From Advenella incenata (GTDB lineage: Bacteria > Pseudomonadota > Gammaproteobacteria > Burkholderiales > Burkholderiaceae_B), in NCBI RefSeq assembly GCF_004217095.1, contig NZ_SHKO01000001.1:496001-560000 (forward strand): a DNA stretch of 64,000 nucleotides, read 5' to 3'. The position numbers and the translations under genes are program-made. The notes under the pieces are model-generated. The model was not told where the DNA came from, searched no databases, and worked only from the letters and a program-made list of their open reading frames with translations. The first letter of the stretch is position 1; every line of letters begins with the position of its first letter. This document shows positions 19,214 to 28,146 of the stretch, one piece after another.

Positions 19214-19612
19214 TCACTTGGACGCAGCGGCGGCGTCCACTTCGCGCAGCAGTTTCAGGCAATTTTTTTCCTGCTCGTCGATTTCGGCCAGGGTCTGGTC
19301 CAGGTCCTGCTTTTGCTGCATCAATTGCAGTTTATGACGGGTAAGGATCGTCAGGTAGCTTTGCAATTGCGGCTGCGTACTGCCCGGGCCCTCGTACATG
19401 CCGATAAGCGAGCAGATTTCGGACAATTGCAGTCCCAGTCGTTTGCCACGCAAGGCCAGCTTCAGGCGTGTCCGGTCCCGATGGGTATAGATACGCTTTT
19501 GTCCATCCCGGATGGGATTGACAATGCGGTGATCTTCGTAGAAACGAAGCGTTCGCGGCGTGATATTGAATTCTTCCGCGAGTTCGGAAATAGACCAGGT
19601 GCGTGGGTTCAT
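19214..19612 (-). CDS. liuR: MerR-family regulator of leucine/isovalerate catabolism (LiuR type)
   Basis: 132-aa MerR protein. The winged helix-turn-helix is WSISELAEEFNITPRTLRFY with the wing YEDHRIVNPIRDGQKRIYTH. A long coiled-coil helix follows (KLQLMQQKQDLDQTLAEIDE) with a single Cys near the end. MerR dimers bind palindromes between over-spaced promoter elements; two such palindromes flank this gene. Adjacent ivd and mcc genes identify it as the LiuR orthologue by context. No strong ribosome site is visible before the ATG; the frame has no good upstream alternative. Effector is not determinable here (branched-chain acyl-CoA is the usual proposal). Confidence 0.88.
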   Translation of the reverse strand: MNPRTWSISELAEEFNITPRTLRFYEDHRIVNPIRDGQKRIYTHRDRTRLKLALRGKRLGLQLSEICSLIGMYEGPGSTQPQLQSYLTILTRHKLQLMQQKQDLDQTLAEIDEQEKNCLKLLREVDAAAASK

Positions 19613-19646
19613 AGGGGGGCAAAGCAGCCCGCAAGGGGATTCGGGC

Positions 19647-19676
19647 TTGCATGTTTACGTTAACGTAAACTATGAT
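19647..19676 (+). promoter_or_regulatory. Promoter of the MBL-fold gene with an 18-bp perfect LiuR-type palindrome as spacer
   Basis: On the plus strand -35 TTGCAT (19647-19652) and -10 TATGAT (19671-19676) enclose exactly the perfect palindrome GTTTACGTTAACGTAAAC (19653-19670). This operator matches the one at the ivd promoter in 15 of 18 positions. It lies between divergent liuR and the hydrolase gene at 19716, so it could control both. Confidence 0.8.
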
Positions 19677-19715
19677 CTATGAATTAAAACCAAATGTCAA
19701 TGAGGAGCGGTACGC

Positions 19716-20783
19716 ATGAACGAACTTGAAGCAAGACTGGATTATCCCTTCGGCGATGAGCTGCCACAACCGGGGCAGGCCAGGGAAATCGCCCCCGGCG
19801 TCAAATGGATTCGCATGCCCCTGCCGTTTGCATTGGATCATATCAACCTATGGTTGCTCCGGGATGAAGTGGACGGCCGCCAGGGCTGGACGGTAGTGGA
19901 TACTGGCATTGCCAAACCCGAAGTTAAGGCCCTGTGGGAAACCATTTTTGAAAATGCGCTGGAAGGCCTGCCGGTTTTGCGCCTGATCGTCACCCATATG
20001 CATCCGGACCATACCGGTCTGGCGGCATGGATCTGTGAGCGCTGGAGCGCGCCCCTGCATATGAGCATGACTGATTTTTACGTCGCCTCGCTCTGGTCGT
20101 CACGGCCCGCAGGCGGTGCGGGCACCGGCGGGGATGTGGCGGTGGCGCATTTTGCGCGCCATGGTCTGACCGATGCCACCGCCCAGGAGCAGATTCGCCA
20201 GCGCGCCAGCTACTACCCTTCGCTGGTTGAAGGCATGCCACGGCGTTTCGTGCGGATGCTCGGTGGTGAGCGCCTGCGCATTGGTGGCCGCGTGTGGGAG
20301 TTCATTGCGGGCTACGGTCATGCGCCGGAACACATCAGCCTGAATTGTCCCGAGCTCAAGGTGCTGATTTCCGGCGACATGGTACTGCCGCGTATCTCGA
20401 CCAACGTCAGCGTCTTCGATCATGAACCCGACGCGGATCCTTTGAAGCTGTATCTGCAATCGCTGGACAGCTACGAGCCGCTGGCTGAAGATACGCTGGT
20501 GCTGCCTTCGCACGGGCGCCCCTTCAAGGGCTTGCACGAACGGCTACGTCAGCAGCGCGACCACCATGCCGAACGGCTGAGCGAAGTGCTGCAATGGTGT
20601 ACTGAGAAACCGATGTCAGCATCCGACGTGGTGCCGCTGATGTTCAAGCGCAAGCTGGATCTGCATCAGATGACATTTGCCATGGGCGAGGCGTTGGCCC
20701 ACCTGCATACGCTTTATCACGAGGGTAAACTGACCCGCGCCGAGGATGACAAGGGCGTGCTGAGGTTCTCTGCGACGGCTTAG
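19716..20783 (+). CDS. Metallo-beta-lactamase-fold hydrolase
   Basis: 355-aa MBL-fold enzyme. The metal site is visible as THMHPDHTGLAAW (HXHXDH near residue 93), GYGHAPEHISL supplies another His, LISGDMVLPRIS the bridging Asp, and LPSHGRPF the last His. The C-terminal ~90 residues are helical, beginning LHERLRQQRDHHAERLSEVL, as in MBL proteins with an added winged-helix-like end. GAGGAG lies eight bases before the ATG. Its promoter carries the LiuR-type palindrome, so a step on an acyl-CoA thioester or a related ester in the same pathway is likely (inference). Glyoxalase II-like thioesterase is one alternative; the sequence does not fix the substrate. Confidence 0.85.
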   Translation: MNELEARLDYPFGDELPQPGQAREIAPGVKWIRMPLPFALDHINLWLLRDEVDGRQGWTVVDTGIAKPEVKALWETIFENALEGLPVLRLIVTHMHPDHTGLAAWICERWSAPLHMSMTDFYVASLWSSRPAGGAGTGGDVAVAHFARHGLTDATAQEQIRQRASYYPSLVEGMPRRFVRMLGGERLRIGGRVWEFIAGYGHAPEHISLNCPELKVLISGDMVLPRISTNVSVFDHEPDADPLKLYLQSLDSYEPLAEDTLVLPSHGRPFKGLHERLRQQRDHHAERLSEVLQWCTEKPMSASDVVPLMFKRKLDLHQMTFAMGEALAHLHTLYHEGKLTRAEDDKGVLRFSATA

Positions 20784-21138
20784 TTCTAAGGCCCGGCTGC
20801 GGTCGGTTTGACGCGACGTTGGTCGTGTCGTATCGGGGAATCATGTCCGGGCATCATCCTGGCCATGACATGGACCCACGTGTCCCGCGGTCCGGCTGGG
20901 CTGCAAGAGCCGGCCGGTAGCGCATTGTCCACAGGTTTTCTGCTTTAAGTCTTTCCCGCCGCTTTGACACTTGTTCAGGCGCGGGATTGATGTTATATTT
21001 AAAAGGTCATAAGTATGGCTTTTTCGCCTTTTGTTTTTTTAATCAAGCATTCGTCATGACGCATTCACACTCGCGGCATTCATCGATGTGGCCCTGGCGT
21101 CGGGCAAAACCATGACTTTGACACACACGGAGACAGAT
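20784..21138 (+). promoter_or_regulatory. Intergenic region with candidate promoter of the 21-28 kb operon
   Basis: No gene is seen in this 355-bp gap. A -10-like TATATT (20994-20999) has TTGTTC (20971-20976) 17 bp upstream, and a better -35 sequence TTGACA (20964-20969) lies slightly too far away. The first operon gene starts about 135 bp later. No terminator with a U-run is visible after the MBL-fold gene. Confidence 0.4.
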
Positions 21139-21762
21139 ATGTATTTCGATATGCAGGCCCTGGAAGGAAAAAATACCTACAAACTGTTGGGGAGCGTCGT
21201 GCTGCCGCGCCCCATCGCCTGGGTGGTTACCCAGGCTGAGGACGGCGCCTACAATGCTGCGCCGTTTTCCTTTTTCAACGTGTTGTCCGGTGACCCGCCT
21301 GTCGTGGCGCTTGGCATCGGCCATCATGGTGACGAAAAGAAAGACAGCCTGCGCAATATTGAACGCACCGGCGAGTTTGTGATCAATCTGGTGCCGGCCT
21401 CGCTGATGGATGCCATGAATATCACAGCCACCGAGTATCCCTTTCACATTGATGAACTGCAACAAGCTGGGCTGGCTACGCTGCCATCGGAAAAGGTCAA
21501 GCCAGGCCGGATCGCCGGCAGCCCCGTAGCGCTGGAATGCCGGCTGTGGAAGGAGATTGATGTCGATAGCAAGCGCATCATTTTGCTTGCCCGGGTCGAA
21601 GGCCTGCACGTGGATGATGCCGCCGTGATTGACGCCGATAAATGCTATATCGATGGCAATAAGCTGGACCTGGTCGGGCGCATGCATGGCGCTGGCTGGT
21701 ATTCGCACACCCGGGATTCTTTCCAGCTGGCCCGTATTCCCTATAAAAAAACTGTGTCCTGA
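21139..21762 (+). CDS. Flavin reductase / FMN-binding split-barrel protein
   Basis: 207-aa protein with the FMN-binding split-barrel fold: LLGSVVLPRPIAWVVTQ, NAAPFSFFNVLSGDPPVVAL and the SLRNIERTGEFVINLV phrase are typical of the DIM6/NTAB-like flavoprotein group. The start ATG at 21139 has GGAGACAG five bases before; the frame extends 17 codons upstream without support. Members reduce flavin for a monooxygenase or act as flavoprotein oxygenases. No monooxygenase is adjacent, so the partner is unknown. First gene of a six-gene plus-strand group. Confidence 0.85.
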   Translation: MYFDMQALEGKNTYKLLGSVVLPRPIAWVVTQAEDGAYNAAPFSFFNVLSGDPPVVALGIGHHGDEKKDSLRNIERTGEFVINLVPASLMDAMNITATEYPFHIDELQQAGLATLPSEKVKPGRIAGSPVALECRLWKEIDVDSKRIILLARVEGLHVDDAAVIDADKCYIDGNKLDLVGRMHGAGWYSHTRDSFQLARIPYKKTVS

Positions 21763-21807
21763 TCCACTGCAGGACGCCTGAAAACTGCCACTTAACACTC
21801 AAGAGAC

Positions 21808-22437
21808 ATGATGAAACTGCATTGGTCACCCCGCTCGCCGTTCGTGCGCAAAGTAATGATCGTTCTTCACGAAACCGGCCAGGCCGACGCCGTCGAGCTG
21901 GTTCGCACGCCGGTTGCCATGGCTGAACCGAATCTGACATTGCTCCCGGACAATCCGCTGATCAAGCTGCCCACGCTGGTGCTTGATGATGGTTACAGCC
22001 TGTTTGATTCGCGCGTCATTTGCGAGTATCTGGCCTGGCGCGCTGCAGAACGGGGCCTGACGCTATTTCCTGCAGACCCGCAACAACGCGTGCGTGTATT
22101 AAGGCAGCAGGCGCTGGGCGATGGCTTCATGGATGCCCTATTGCTGTTTCGCCAGGAACGCAATAAGACCGAAGAGAAACAGACGCCCGCCTGGTTAAGC
22201 GCCTTTGCGCTCAAAACCGAAGCGACGCTTAATTTTCTGCAGGACAACGCAGGCGAGCTTGAGCAAGGGGAATTTGATATGGGGGCCGTCACGATTGGCT
22301 GCGCGCTCTCCTATCTTGACTACCGGTTTGCCGATCTGAACTGGCGCCAGCGTGCGCCGGATCTGGCGCGCTGGCATGCCGATGTGTTTGTGCGCCGCCC
22401 TTCCGTTGCTGCCACCGAGCCAGCGGAAACCCCCTGA
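21808..22437 (+). CDS. Glutathione S-transferase family protein
   Basis: 209 aa. N-terminal thioredoxin-like domain MMKLHWSPRSPFVRKVMIVL with Ser at the usual active site, then the cis-Pro phrase KLPTLVLDDGYSLFDSRVIC in which DSR binds the glutathione glutamate. An all-helical C-terminal domain follows. Start at 21808 or at the second ATG (21811). GSTs in catabolic operons act as dehalogenases, isomerases, ether-cleaving enzymes or for detoxification. The role here is not determined. Confidence 0.9.
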   Translation: MMKLHWSPRSPFVRKVMIVLHETGQADAVELVRTPVAMAEPNLTLLPDNPLIKLPTLVLDDGYSLFDSRVICEYLAWRAAERGLTLFPADPQQRVRVLRQQALGDGFMDALLLFRQERNKTEEKQTPAWLSAFALKTEATLNFLQDNAGELEQGEFDMGAVTIGCALSYLDYRFADLNWRQRAPDLARWHADVFVRRPSVAATEPAETP

Positions 22438-22498
22438 TTGCCAGACTGCCTGCCCTTTGTTTTCAAAAGATATCACCGCAACAACTCCAGGAAAATTT

Positions 22499-23116
22499 AT
22501 GAGTCGTATCCCTTTTCCCACTGTAGAGACCATGAACGAAGCCCAGCGTGCCGTCTATGACGACATTGTGAGCGGCCCGCGTGGTCGGCTGGTTGGGCCA
22601 TTGCGCGCCGTTCTGCACAATCCGGAGCTGGCTCAGCGCTGGCAGAAGCTGGGCGAAATGCTGCGCTTTGGCACCAGTCTGCCGCCACGGCTGAATGAAT
22701 TGGCCATTCTGGTGACAGCGCGCTACTGGAACAGTCAGATTGAGTGGTATATCCACGAGCAGGCTGCGCTGTCGGCCGGCCTGCCACAGGCAATTGCAGA
22801 TGAAATCAAGCGCTGCGAGCCGCCGGGTTTTACCGAGCCGCAGGATGCCGCCGTTTATGAGTTTGCGCGGCAGTTGCTGGCGCACGGTACCGTTGCGCCC
22901 GCTGTATATGAGCGCATCCGCAACTGGTTCGATGTGACTGGTGTTGTCGAACTGACTGCCGTGGTGGGCTATTACACCATGGTGTCCATGACTCTGAATG
23001 CCCACGAAATTCCGCTGCCTGATGACGCGCCTGCCCCGCTGGTGCCTGCGCAGCGTGACGGAGTACAGGCCCTGAGCACGCTGGCGCCCATCAGCCTGGA
23101 GGATATCGCGGCGTGA
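22499..23116 (+). CDS. Carboxymuconolactone decarboxylase-like (AhpD-fold) protein
   Basis: 205 aa, start at the ATG with AGGAAA six bases before. The family core is LNELAILVTARYWNSQIEW, then IHEQAALSAGLPQAIADEIK; true AhpD has CXXC where this has no cysteine pair, so a peroxidase role is not expected. Proteins of this kind often accompany aromatic or dicarboxylate catabolism genes. Its stop overlaps the GTG start of the next gene, so they are translationally coupled. Confidence 0.85.
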   Translation: MSRIPFPTVETMNEAQRAVYDDIVSGPRGRLVGPLRAVLHNPELAQRWQKLGEMLRFGTSLPPRLNELAILVTARYWNSQIEWYIHEQAALSAGLPQAIADEIKRCEPPGFTEPQDAAVYEFARQLLAHGTVAPAVYERIRNWFDVTGVVELTAVVGYYTMVSMTLNAHEIPLPDDAPAPLVPAQRDGVQALSTLAPISLEDIAA

Positions 23117-24021
23117 CCGAAAACTACATTCCCGATAGCGTGGAAATGCCGCGCATGCCAACGCCGCCTGCGGTGACGTTGCCCGATGACAGTTGTGATA
23201 CTCATTGTCACGTCTTTGGCCCCTATGCCGATTTTCCCCTGCACTTGCGCTCTACCTACGCGCCGCCGGATGCGCCCGCAACGCGTTACCTGAGCATGCT
23301 TGATACTGTTGGCATGCAGCGTGGGGTACTGGTTCAGCCTGCGCCCTACGGAACCGATGTATCGGCCATCATTGACGCCATTGCGCGACGACCTGCGCAA
23401 CTGCGCGGTATTGGCGTGGCCGCGCCAGGCACGGATGCACAGCAACTGATGCAATGGCGTGCTGCCGGCATTTGCGGCCTGCGCTTTATCGAAGCGCGCG
23501 ATCCGCAAGGCAATCTGTTTCCGGGAAGCGTGGGGTTTGACAGTATCGAGAAGCTGGCACCGGCCATGCGCGCTGCCGGTATGCATGTGCAAATGTGGGG
23601 CCCGTATGAGCGCTATGCGCCGTGGCTGGAACGCGTCACTGATCTGGGTCTGCCTGTGGTCATCGACCATATGGCCAGCGTTGTGCTGGCCCGGGGCGTA
23701 CAGGACCCGCTATTTCAGCTGGTCTGCAGGTTGCTGCGCGAGCAGCGTTTGTGGATCAAGCTGTCGGTGTGCCGGGTATCGACTCAGGCGCCAGACTACG
23801 CCGATGTGCGGCCGTTTCACGATGCCCTGCTTGAAGCCAATGTAAATCGTGTGCTGTGGGGATCAGACTGGCCCTATGTTCGAATGGGCGAGCGGGCCCC
23901 GGATGTGGGCCGCCTGATCGAACTGGCCTGGGATTGGTTCGGTAACGATGCGACGCGCCGGCAGGTATGGGTAGACAACCCATCGGCACTCTATGAATTT
24001 GCTCAGGGAGCAGAAAAGTAA
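23113..24021 (+). CDS. Amidohydrolase-family hydrolase, 2-pyrone-4,6-dicarboxylate lactonase (LigI)-like
   Basis: 302 aa, GTG start overlapping the previous stop (GTGA) with GGAGGATATCGCG upstream. The metal-site signature DTHCHVFGPYADFP resembles LigI and related COG3618 enzymes, and the C-terminal catalytic Asp is seen in LWGSDWPYVR. LigI opens 2-pyrone-4,6-dicarboxylate without a metal, while relatives hydrolyse sugar lactones or aryl acids. With the AhpD-fold gene upstream, a lactone or cyclic ester step is plausible (inference). Confidence 0.85.
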   Translation: MTENYIPDSVEMPRMPTPPAVTLPDDSCDTHCHVFGPYADFPLHLRSTYAPPDAPATRYLSMLDTVGMQRGVLVQPAPYGTDVSAIIDAIARRPAQLRGIGVAAPGTDAQQLMQWRAAGICGLRFIEARDPQGNLFPGSVGFDSIEKLAPAMRAAGMHVQMWGPYERYAPWLERVTDLGLPVVIDHMASVVLARGVQDPLFQLVCRLLREQRLWIKLSVCRVSTQAPDYADVRPFHDALLEANVNRVLWGSDWPYVRMGERAPDVGRLIELAWDWFGNDATRRQVWVDNPSALYEFAQGAEK

Positions 24022-26397
24022 ATGTCATTGGATAAGGAACAAATTGCTGCCTTTGGCGATAGCGCCAGGGATTTTCTGTCACGCATCAATCATGCCGAGC
24101 GCATTCGCGAGCGTGTACTGCAGCCGCCCACGCTGGACCATGCGTTCTGGCAGCAAATGGCCGAAGCGGGCTGGCTGGCGGTGCTGGTTCCCGAAGAGCA
24201 GGGCGGGCTGGGTCTGGGGCTGGGTGAAATGAACGCCATTGCCCAGGAACTGGGTGCGGCGTTGCCGGCAGAACCACTGGTCGCCGTCGCGGTGCAAACC
24301 GTGACGCTGCTGTGTTCACTTGCGCCAAGCCCGCTGCGTGATCGCCTGCTTGCAGCGATTGCAGATGGGTCCCTGGTGGTCGGCACTGCCTGGCAACAGT
24401 TCCCGGGACAGGTCCAGGCATGCCCGGGCCCGGTCGTGTCGGTGGATGGCGCAGTGCGCGCTGTTTCGGGGCGCTTTGTTAGCGTGTCGCCCGCCACGGG
24501 CGCCAGCGGCTGGTTGATTCTGGCGCGCGAGCAGAACGATGATGTCCTGTTGTGGATTCAAGCGGGCACAGAAGGCGTGCAACTGACCGACTTGCTGCGA
24601 GTGGATGCAGGCAGCATGGGTTCATTGCAATTGCAGGCAAGTCCTGTTGATGAGGCGCAGGTGCTTGCGCGCGGCCCACACGTGCTGGCTGCAGTGGACA
24701 AAGCCAATGATTACGCCCGCATTACGCTGTCGGCACAATTGCTCGGCTGCGCGCAGCGCGCCTTTGCTTCCACCCTGGAATACATGAAGGTGCGGGTGCA
24801 GTTTGGCAAACCGATAGGCTCATTCCAGAGCCTGCAGCATCGTATGGTAGATAGTTATATCCAATTGCAGATGCTCGAGTTTGCCCTGTGGGAAATCACT
24901 GCGGCGCCGGGGCAGACGCCCGCTGTGCTGGCCATGCAGGCCAGCCGGCTGAAGGCGCGTGCTGAACAGGCCGCAGGTCACGTTACCCGTCTGGCAGTGC
25001 AAATGCATGGCGGCATGGGGTATTCGGATGAGTCCGATGTCGGGCTGATGCTCAAAAAAGCCATCGCACTGTCCAGCGAGCTGGGTAACCGGCGCGCCCA
25101 CTTGATGCGCTATCTGAAGGTATTGCAGCAACAGCCGGCCGGGTCCGCCGACACGCCCGACAATGTAGATGCGCCGGAAAAAGCCTGGACTTCATTTCCC
25201 ACCGACGGCGATTGGGATGCGATGCCTGAAGCCCAATTTCGGCAGATGTTGCGCGCTTTTTATCGGGCGCATTATCCAGAACACTTGCGACATCGCACCC
25301 GTCGCCTGCACTGGCACGAGATTGGCGACTGGTACCGCACGCTGGCGCGCCAGAAGTGGATTGCGCCTTCATGGCCCAAACAATACGGCGGTATGGCATT
25401 GTCTGCGGAAAAAATGATTGCCTATATCGAAGAGCAGGAGCGCTACGGCGTGGGGCGCCCGCCCGATCAGGGTCTGGTCATGCTGGGGCCGATTCTGATT
25501 CGCTATGGCACGCCAGAGCAACAGCAAAAGTACCTGCCGGCCATCCTGTCGGGCGAGCATGTGTGGGCGCAGGGCTATTCAGAACCCAATGCCGGCTCCG
25601 ATCTGGCATCCCTGCGCTGCGAGGCTGTGGCAGACGGCGAGTATTTTGTTGTCAACGGTCAGAAAACCTGGTCTACGCTGGCCCAGGATGCGACCCATAT
25701 GTTTATGTTGGTGCGCACCGATAAGGATGTGAAGAAGCAGGCAGGCATCAGCTTTCTGATGGTGGATCTGCGCACGCCAGGCATCACGGTCAGGCCGATC
25801 CGCACCATTGCCGGAGACGAGGAATATTGTGAGATCTTCTTTGATGATGTGAAAGTGCCCCAAGAGAATCTGGTGGGCCAATTGAACCAGGGGTGGACCA
25901 TTTCCAAGGCGCTGCTCGGCTTCGAACGCCTGTTCAGCGGCAATCCCAAGCATGCACAGAATACGCTGGCCATGATTGACAAGGTGATCGGCGCGACCGG
26001 GCTGAATGAAGATCCGGCCTTCATGGCCGAGTATGCCCAGCTACATATGGATATTGCCGATTTGTCGTCTGCCTACGCGGCATTTTCCGATATTGTCCGG
26101 CGCAATGAGCCGTTGCCTGCCAATGTGTCGCTGCTGAAAATATGGGCGACGGAAACGCATGAGAAAGCATCGCTTCTGCTGCTGGATGCCGCAGGAGAAC
26201 AGGCGGGCACGGCAGGCGCCGCCGCTTTCGTGGGTGCCGGACAGGGGCTGGTTGATGAGGCCGGTGAGCGGGACGTGACCGTGGATGATTTGCAGATGCC
26301 GCTATACAACGCCGCTGCAGCAAAAATATTCAGTGGCACCAACGAGATCCAGCGCAATATCCTGGCCAAAGTGGTGCTGGCGCTGCCTGTATCGTGA
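24022..26397 (+). CDS. Double acyl-CoA dehydrogenase (two ACAD modules fused)
   Basis: 791 aa, about twice the normal ~390. Residues 1-~370 form a divergent ACAD module (EAGWLAVLVPEEQGGLGLGL, VQFGKPIGSFQSLQHRMVDS, VQMHGGMGYSDESDVGLMLK). Residues ~385-791 form a second, better-conserved module (PSWPKQYGGMALSAEKMIAY, GYSEPNAGSDLASLRCEAVA, NGQKTWSTLAQDATHMFMLV, FSGTNEIQRNILAKVVLA). The two halves look like the small and large subunits of alpha2beta2 ACADs known from steroid side-chain breakdown, joined in one chain (inference). The ATG follows the previous stop directly, with GGGAG 11 bases upstream. Substrate unknown. Confidence 0.9.
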   Translation: MSLDKEQIAAFGDSARDFLSRINHAERIRERVLQPPTLDHAFWQQMAEAGWLAVLVPEEQGGLGLGLGEMNAIAQELGAALPAEPLVAVAVQTVTLLCSLAPSPLRDRLLAAIADGSLVVGTAWQQFPGQVQACPGPVVSVDGAVRAVSGRFVSVSPATGASGWLILAREQNDDVLLWIQAGTEGVQLTDLLRVDAGSMGSLQLQASPVDEAQVLARGPHVLAAVDKANDYARITLSAQLLGCAQRAFASTLEYMKVRVQFGKPIGSFQSLQHRMVDSYIQLQMLEFALWEITAAPGQTPAVLAMQASRLKARAEQAAGHVTRLAVQMHGGMGYSDESDVGLMLKKAIALSSELGNRRAHLMRYLKVLQQQPAGSADTPDNVDAPEKAWTSFPTDGDWDAMPEAQFRQMLRAFYRAHYPEHLRHRTRRLHWHEIGDWYRTLARQKWIAPSWPKQYGGMALSAEKMIAYIEEQERYGVGRPPDQGLVMLGPILIRYGTPEQQQKYLPAILSGEHVWAQGYSEPNAGSDLASLRCEAVADGEYFVVNGQKTWSTLAQDATHMFMLVRTDKDVKKQAGISFLMVDLRTPGITVRPIRTIAGDEEYCEIFFDDVKVPQENLVGQLNQGWTISKALLGFERLFSGNPKHAQNTLAMIDKVIGATGLNEDPAFMAEYAQLHMDIADLSSAYAAFSDIVRRNEPLPANVSLLKIWATETHEKASLLLLDAAGEQAGTAGAAAFVGAGQGLVDEAGERDVTVDDLQMPLYNAAAAKIFSGTNEIQRNILAKVVLALPVS

Positions 26398-26583
26398 CCG
26401 GCATGGTCTCGCTGGCAGCGCGCGGCTTCAACCGTTGAACTGCGGGCTCGGCATCGGTACGGACCATTATTGCGTGTGATATCGCGGTGTCGGACAGGGC
26501 GAGAATACAACTGAAAATGGCCATTGAACAGCGTGTTCAATGGCGCATCTGACTATAGCAACTGAAATGAAATTGGAGTAGAC

Positions 26584-27807
26584 ATGGCACAAACGCTTTC
26601 GCATATCCGGGTGCTGGACCTGGGACGGGTATTTTCCGGACCGTGGACCGGCCAGATGCTGGCCGACCTGGGGGCAGACGTGATCAAAGTGGAGCGCCCC
26701 GGTCGTGGCGACGATGTTCGGCAGCAGGGTTACCGGGCCAAGGACGAAGCCGGCAACGAAACCGCCGAAACTTCATCGTTTCTGGCGATGAATCGTGGCA
26801 AGCGCTCGGTCACGGTTAATATGTCCAGCCCGGAAGGTCAGGATGTGATTCGCCAACTGGTCAAGCAGTGCGACGTGCTGATCGAGAATTTCAAGGCTGG
26901 CGATCTGGCCCGTTATGGTCTGGATTACGACTCGCTCAAAGCCGTTAATCCGCGTCTGGTGTATTGTTCTATCACCGGCTTCGGTCAATCGGGACCCTAC
27001 AGCCATCGGCCCGGCTACGATCCGATATTCCAGTCCATGAGTGGTCTGATGAGCCTGACCGGCAATCCTGCAGAAGAGCCGGGGGGCGGGCCACAAAAAG
27101 TCGGCTACGCCGTGTCGGACCTGACGGCAGGCTTTTACGCCATCATCGGTATCCTGGCGGCGCTGAACCATCGCGATGCCGTGTCGGGTGAAGGCCAGCA
27201 TATCGACATTGCCCTGTTCGATGCGCAGGTGGCTTCCATCGGACATATCGCCATGAATTATCTGGTGTCGGGCATTGTCCCCAAGCGGATGGGTACGGCC
27301 TCGCCCATCACCTGCCCGTATCAGGCTTTTGAATGCAGCGATGGCTATCTCATGATCGCAGTGGGCAACGACTCGCAGTTTCGCCAGTTTGTACAACTGC
27401 TGGGGTTGCCGCAACTGGCAGACGACCCCCGTTTTGTTCTCAACCGTCTGCGCGCGCAAAACCAGAAGGAACTTATTCCGCTACTGCAAGCCGAGATGGT
27501 CAAGCATCCGATCCGGTACTGGCAGGATCAACTGGACGCCATGAACGTGCCTTGCGGGCCGATCAATGATCTGAGCCAGGTGTTTGAGGATCCGCAACTG
27601 CAGCACCGCGATATGTTGATGCACATGCAGCATACGACTGCGGGCCGAATCCCGCAAATTGCCAACCCGTTGAAACTGTCGGCAACGCCGGTCAGCTATG
27701 GACGGCCGCCGCCGACGCTGAGCGAACATACTGACGAGGTCCTCAATGAACTGCTGGGATTGGATCAGGCGGCCATCGGCCAGTTGCGTGAGAAAAAAAT
27801 TATCTGA
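26584..27807 (+). CDS. CaiB/BaiF family (class III) CoA-transferase, first copy
   Basis: 407 aa, the family length. The N-terminus HIRVLDLGRVFSGPWTGQML and VIKVERPGRGDDVR are typical, VYCSITGFGQSGPYS follows, and the likely nucleophilic Asp is Asp179 in YAVSDLTAGFYAIIGILAAL. GGAGTAGAC precedes the ATG. These enzymes move CoA between carboxylic acids, often from succinyl-CoA. A 186-bp gap separates it from the ACAD gene, yet the shared orientation and the terminator after it suggest it ends the operon. It would activate the substrate, or recycle CoA, for the upstream dehydrogenase. Confidence 0.92.
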   Translation: MAQTLSHIRVLDLGRVFSGPWTGQMLADLGADVIKVERPGRGDDVRQQGYRAKDEAGNETAETSSFLAMNRGKRSVTVNMSSPEGQDVIRQLVKQCDVLIENFKAGDLARYGLDYDSLKAVNPRLVYCSITGFGQSGPYSHRPGYDPIFQSMSGLMSLTGNPAEEPGGGPQKVGYAVSDLTAGFYAIIGILAALNHRDAVSGEGQHIDIALFDAQVASIGHIAMNYLVSGIVPKRMGTASPITCPYQAFECSDGYLMIAVGNDSQFRQFVQLLGLPQLADDPRFVLNRLRAQNQKELIPLLQAEMVKHPIRYWQDQLDAMNVPCGPINDLSQVFEDPQLQHRDMLMHMQHTTAGRIPQIANPLKLSATPVSYGRPPPTLSEHTDEVLNELLGLDQAAIGQLREKKII

Positions 27808-27916
27808 GTCTAAAGCTGAGCGCCTGTGATGCACGCAGGGTTCACCATTGCGCCAGCTGACACTGCACTTTGTATTTGCGAGCACACATGCGGTTGCGAA
27901 TTGTTTGGCATTGCAT

Positions 27917-27943
27917 AAAATCGGAGGACACTCCGATTTTTTT
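27917..27943 (+). terminator. Intrinsic terminator ending the 21-28 kb operon
   Basis: Perfect 10-bp stem AAAATCGGAG (27917-27926), loop GACA, CTCCGATTTT (27931-27940), continued by TTT. A-run on the other side makes it usable in both directions. It lies in the 339-bp gap between the CoA-transferase and the LysR gene; the rest of that gap shows a short direct repeat, AAAGATCGTTAAAGATCGTT, near 28078-28097. Confidence 0.88.
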
Positions 27944-28146
27944 GACGGCGGACAAGGAAACATGGATGACGCAGGATAGGATGAGCGATGCTTTTGGCCG
28001 ACGACAGGGACATTGCCCGGGTCTGGAGCCACGCAGTGAGTAATAACTGCGACAGCGGCGCCGTTAAGCTATTTGCAAAGATCGTTAAAGATCGTTAAAG
28101 AGCGTTCAGTTTGTGTTATGCAACCGTGATAAACAGCCTTCATCCA

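Noticed and set aside
24022-26397. Sequencing error joining two acyl-CoA dehydrogenase genes
   Set aside because: The linker between halves is open and in frame, with no ribosome site or start at the junction, and the N-half is too divergent to be a plain second gene copy; still listed as a check.
27808-28146. Small RNA gene suggested by the strong hairpin
   Set aside because: The hairpin with U-run lies where the upstream operon must end; no separate promoter is seen.
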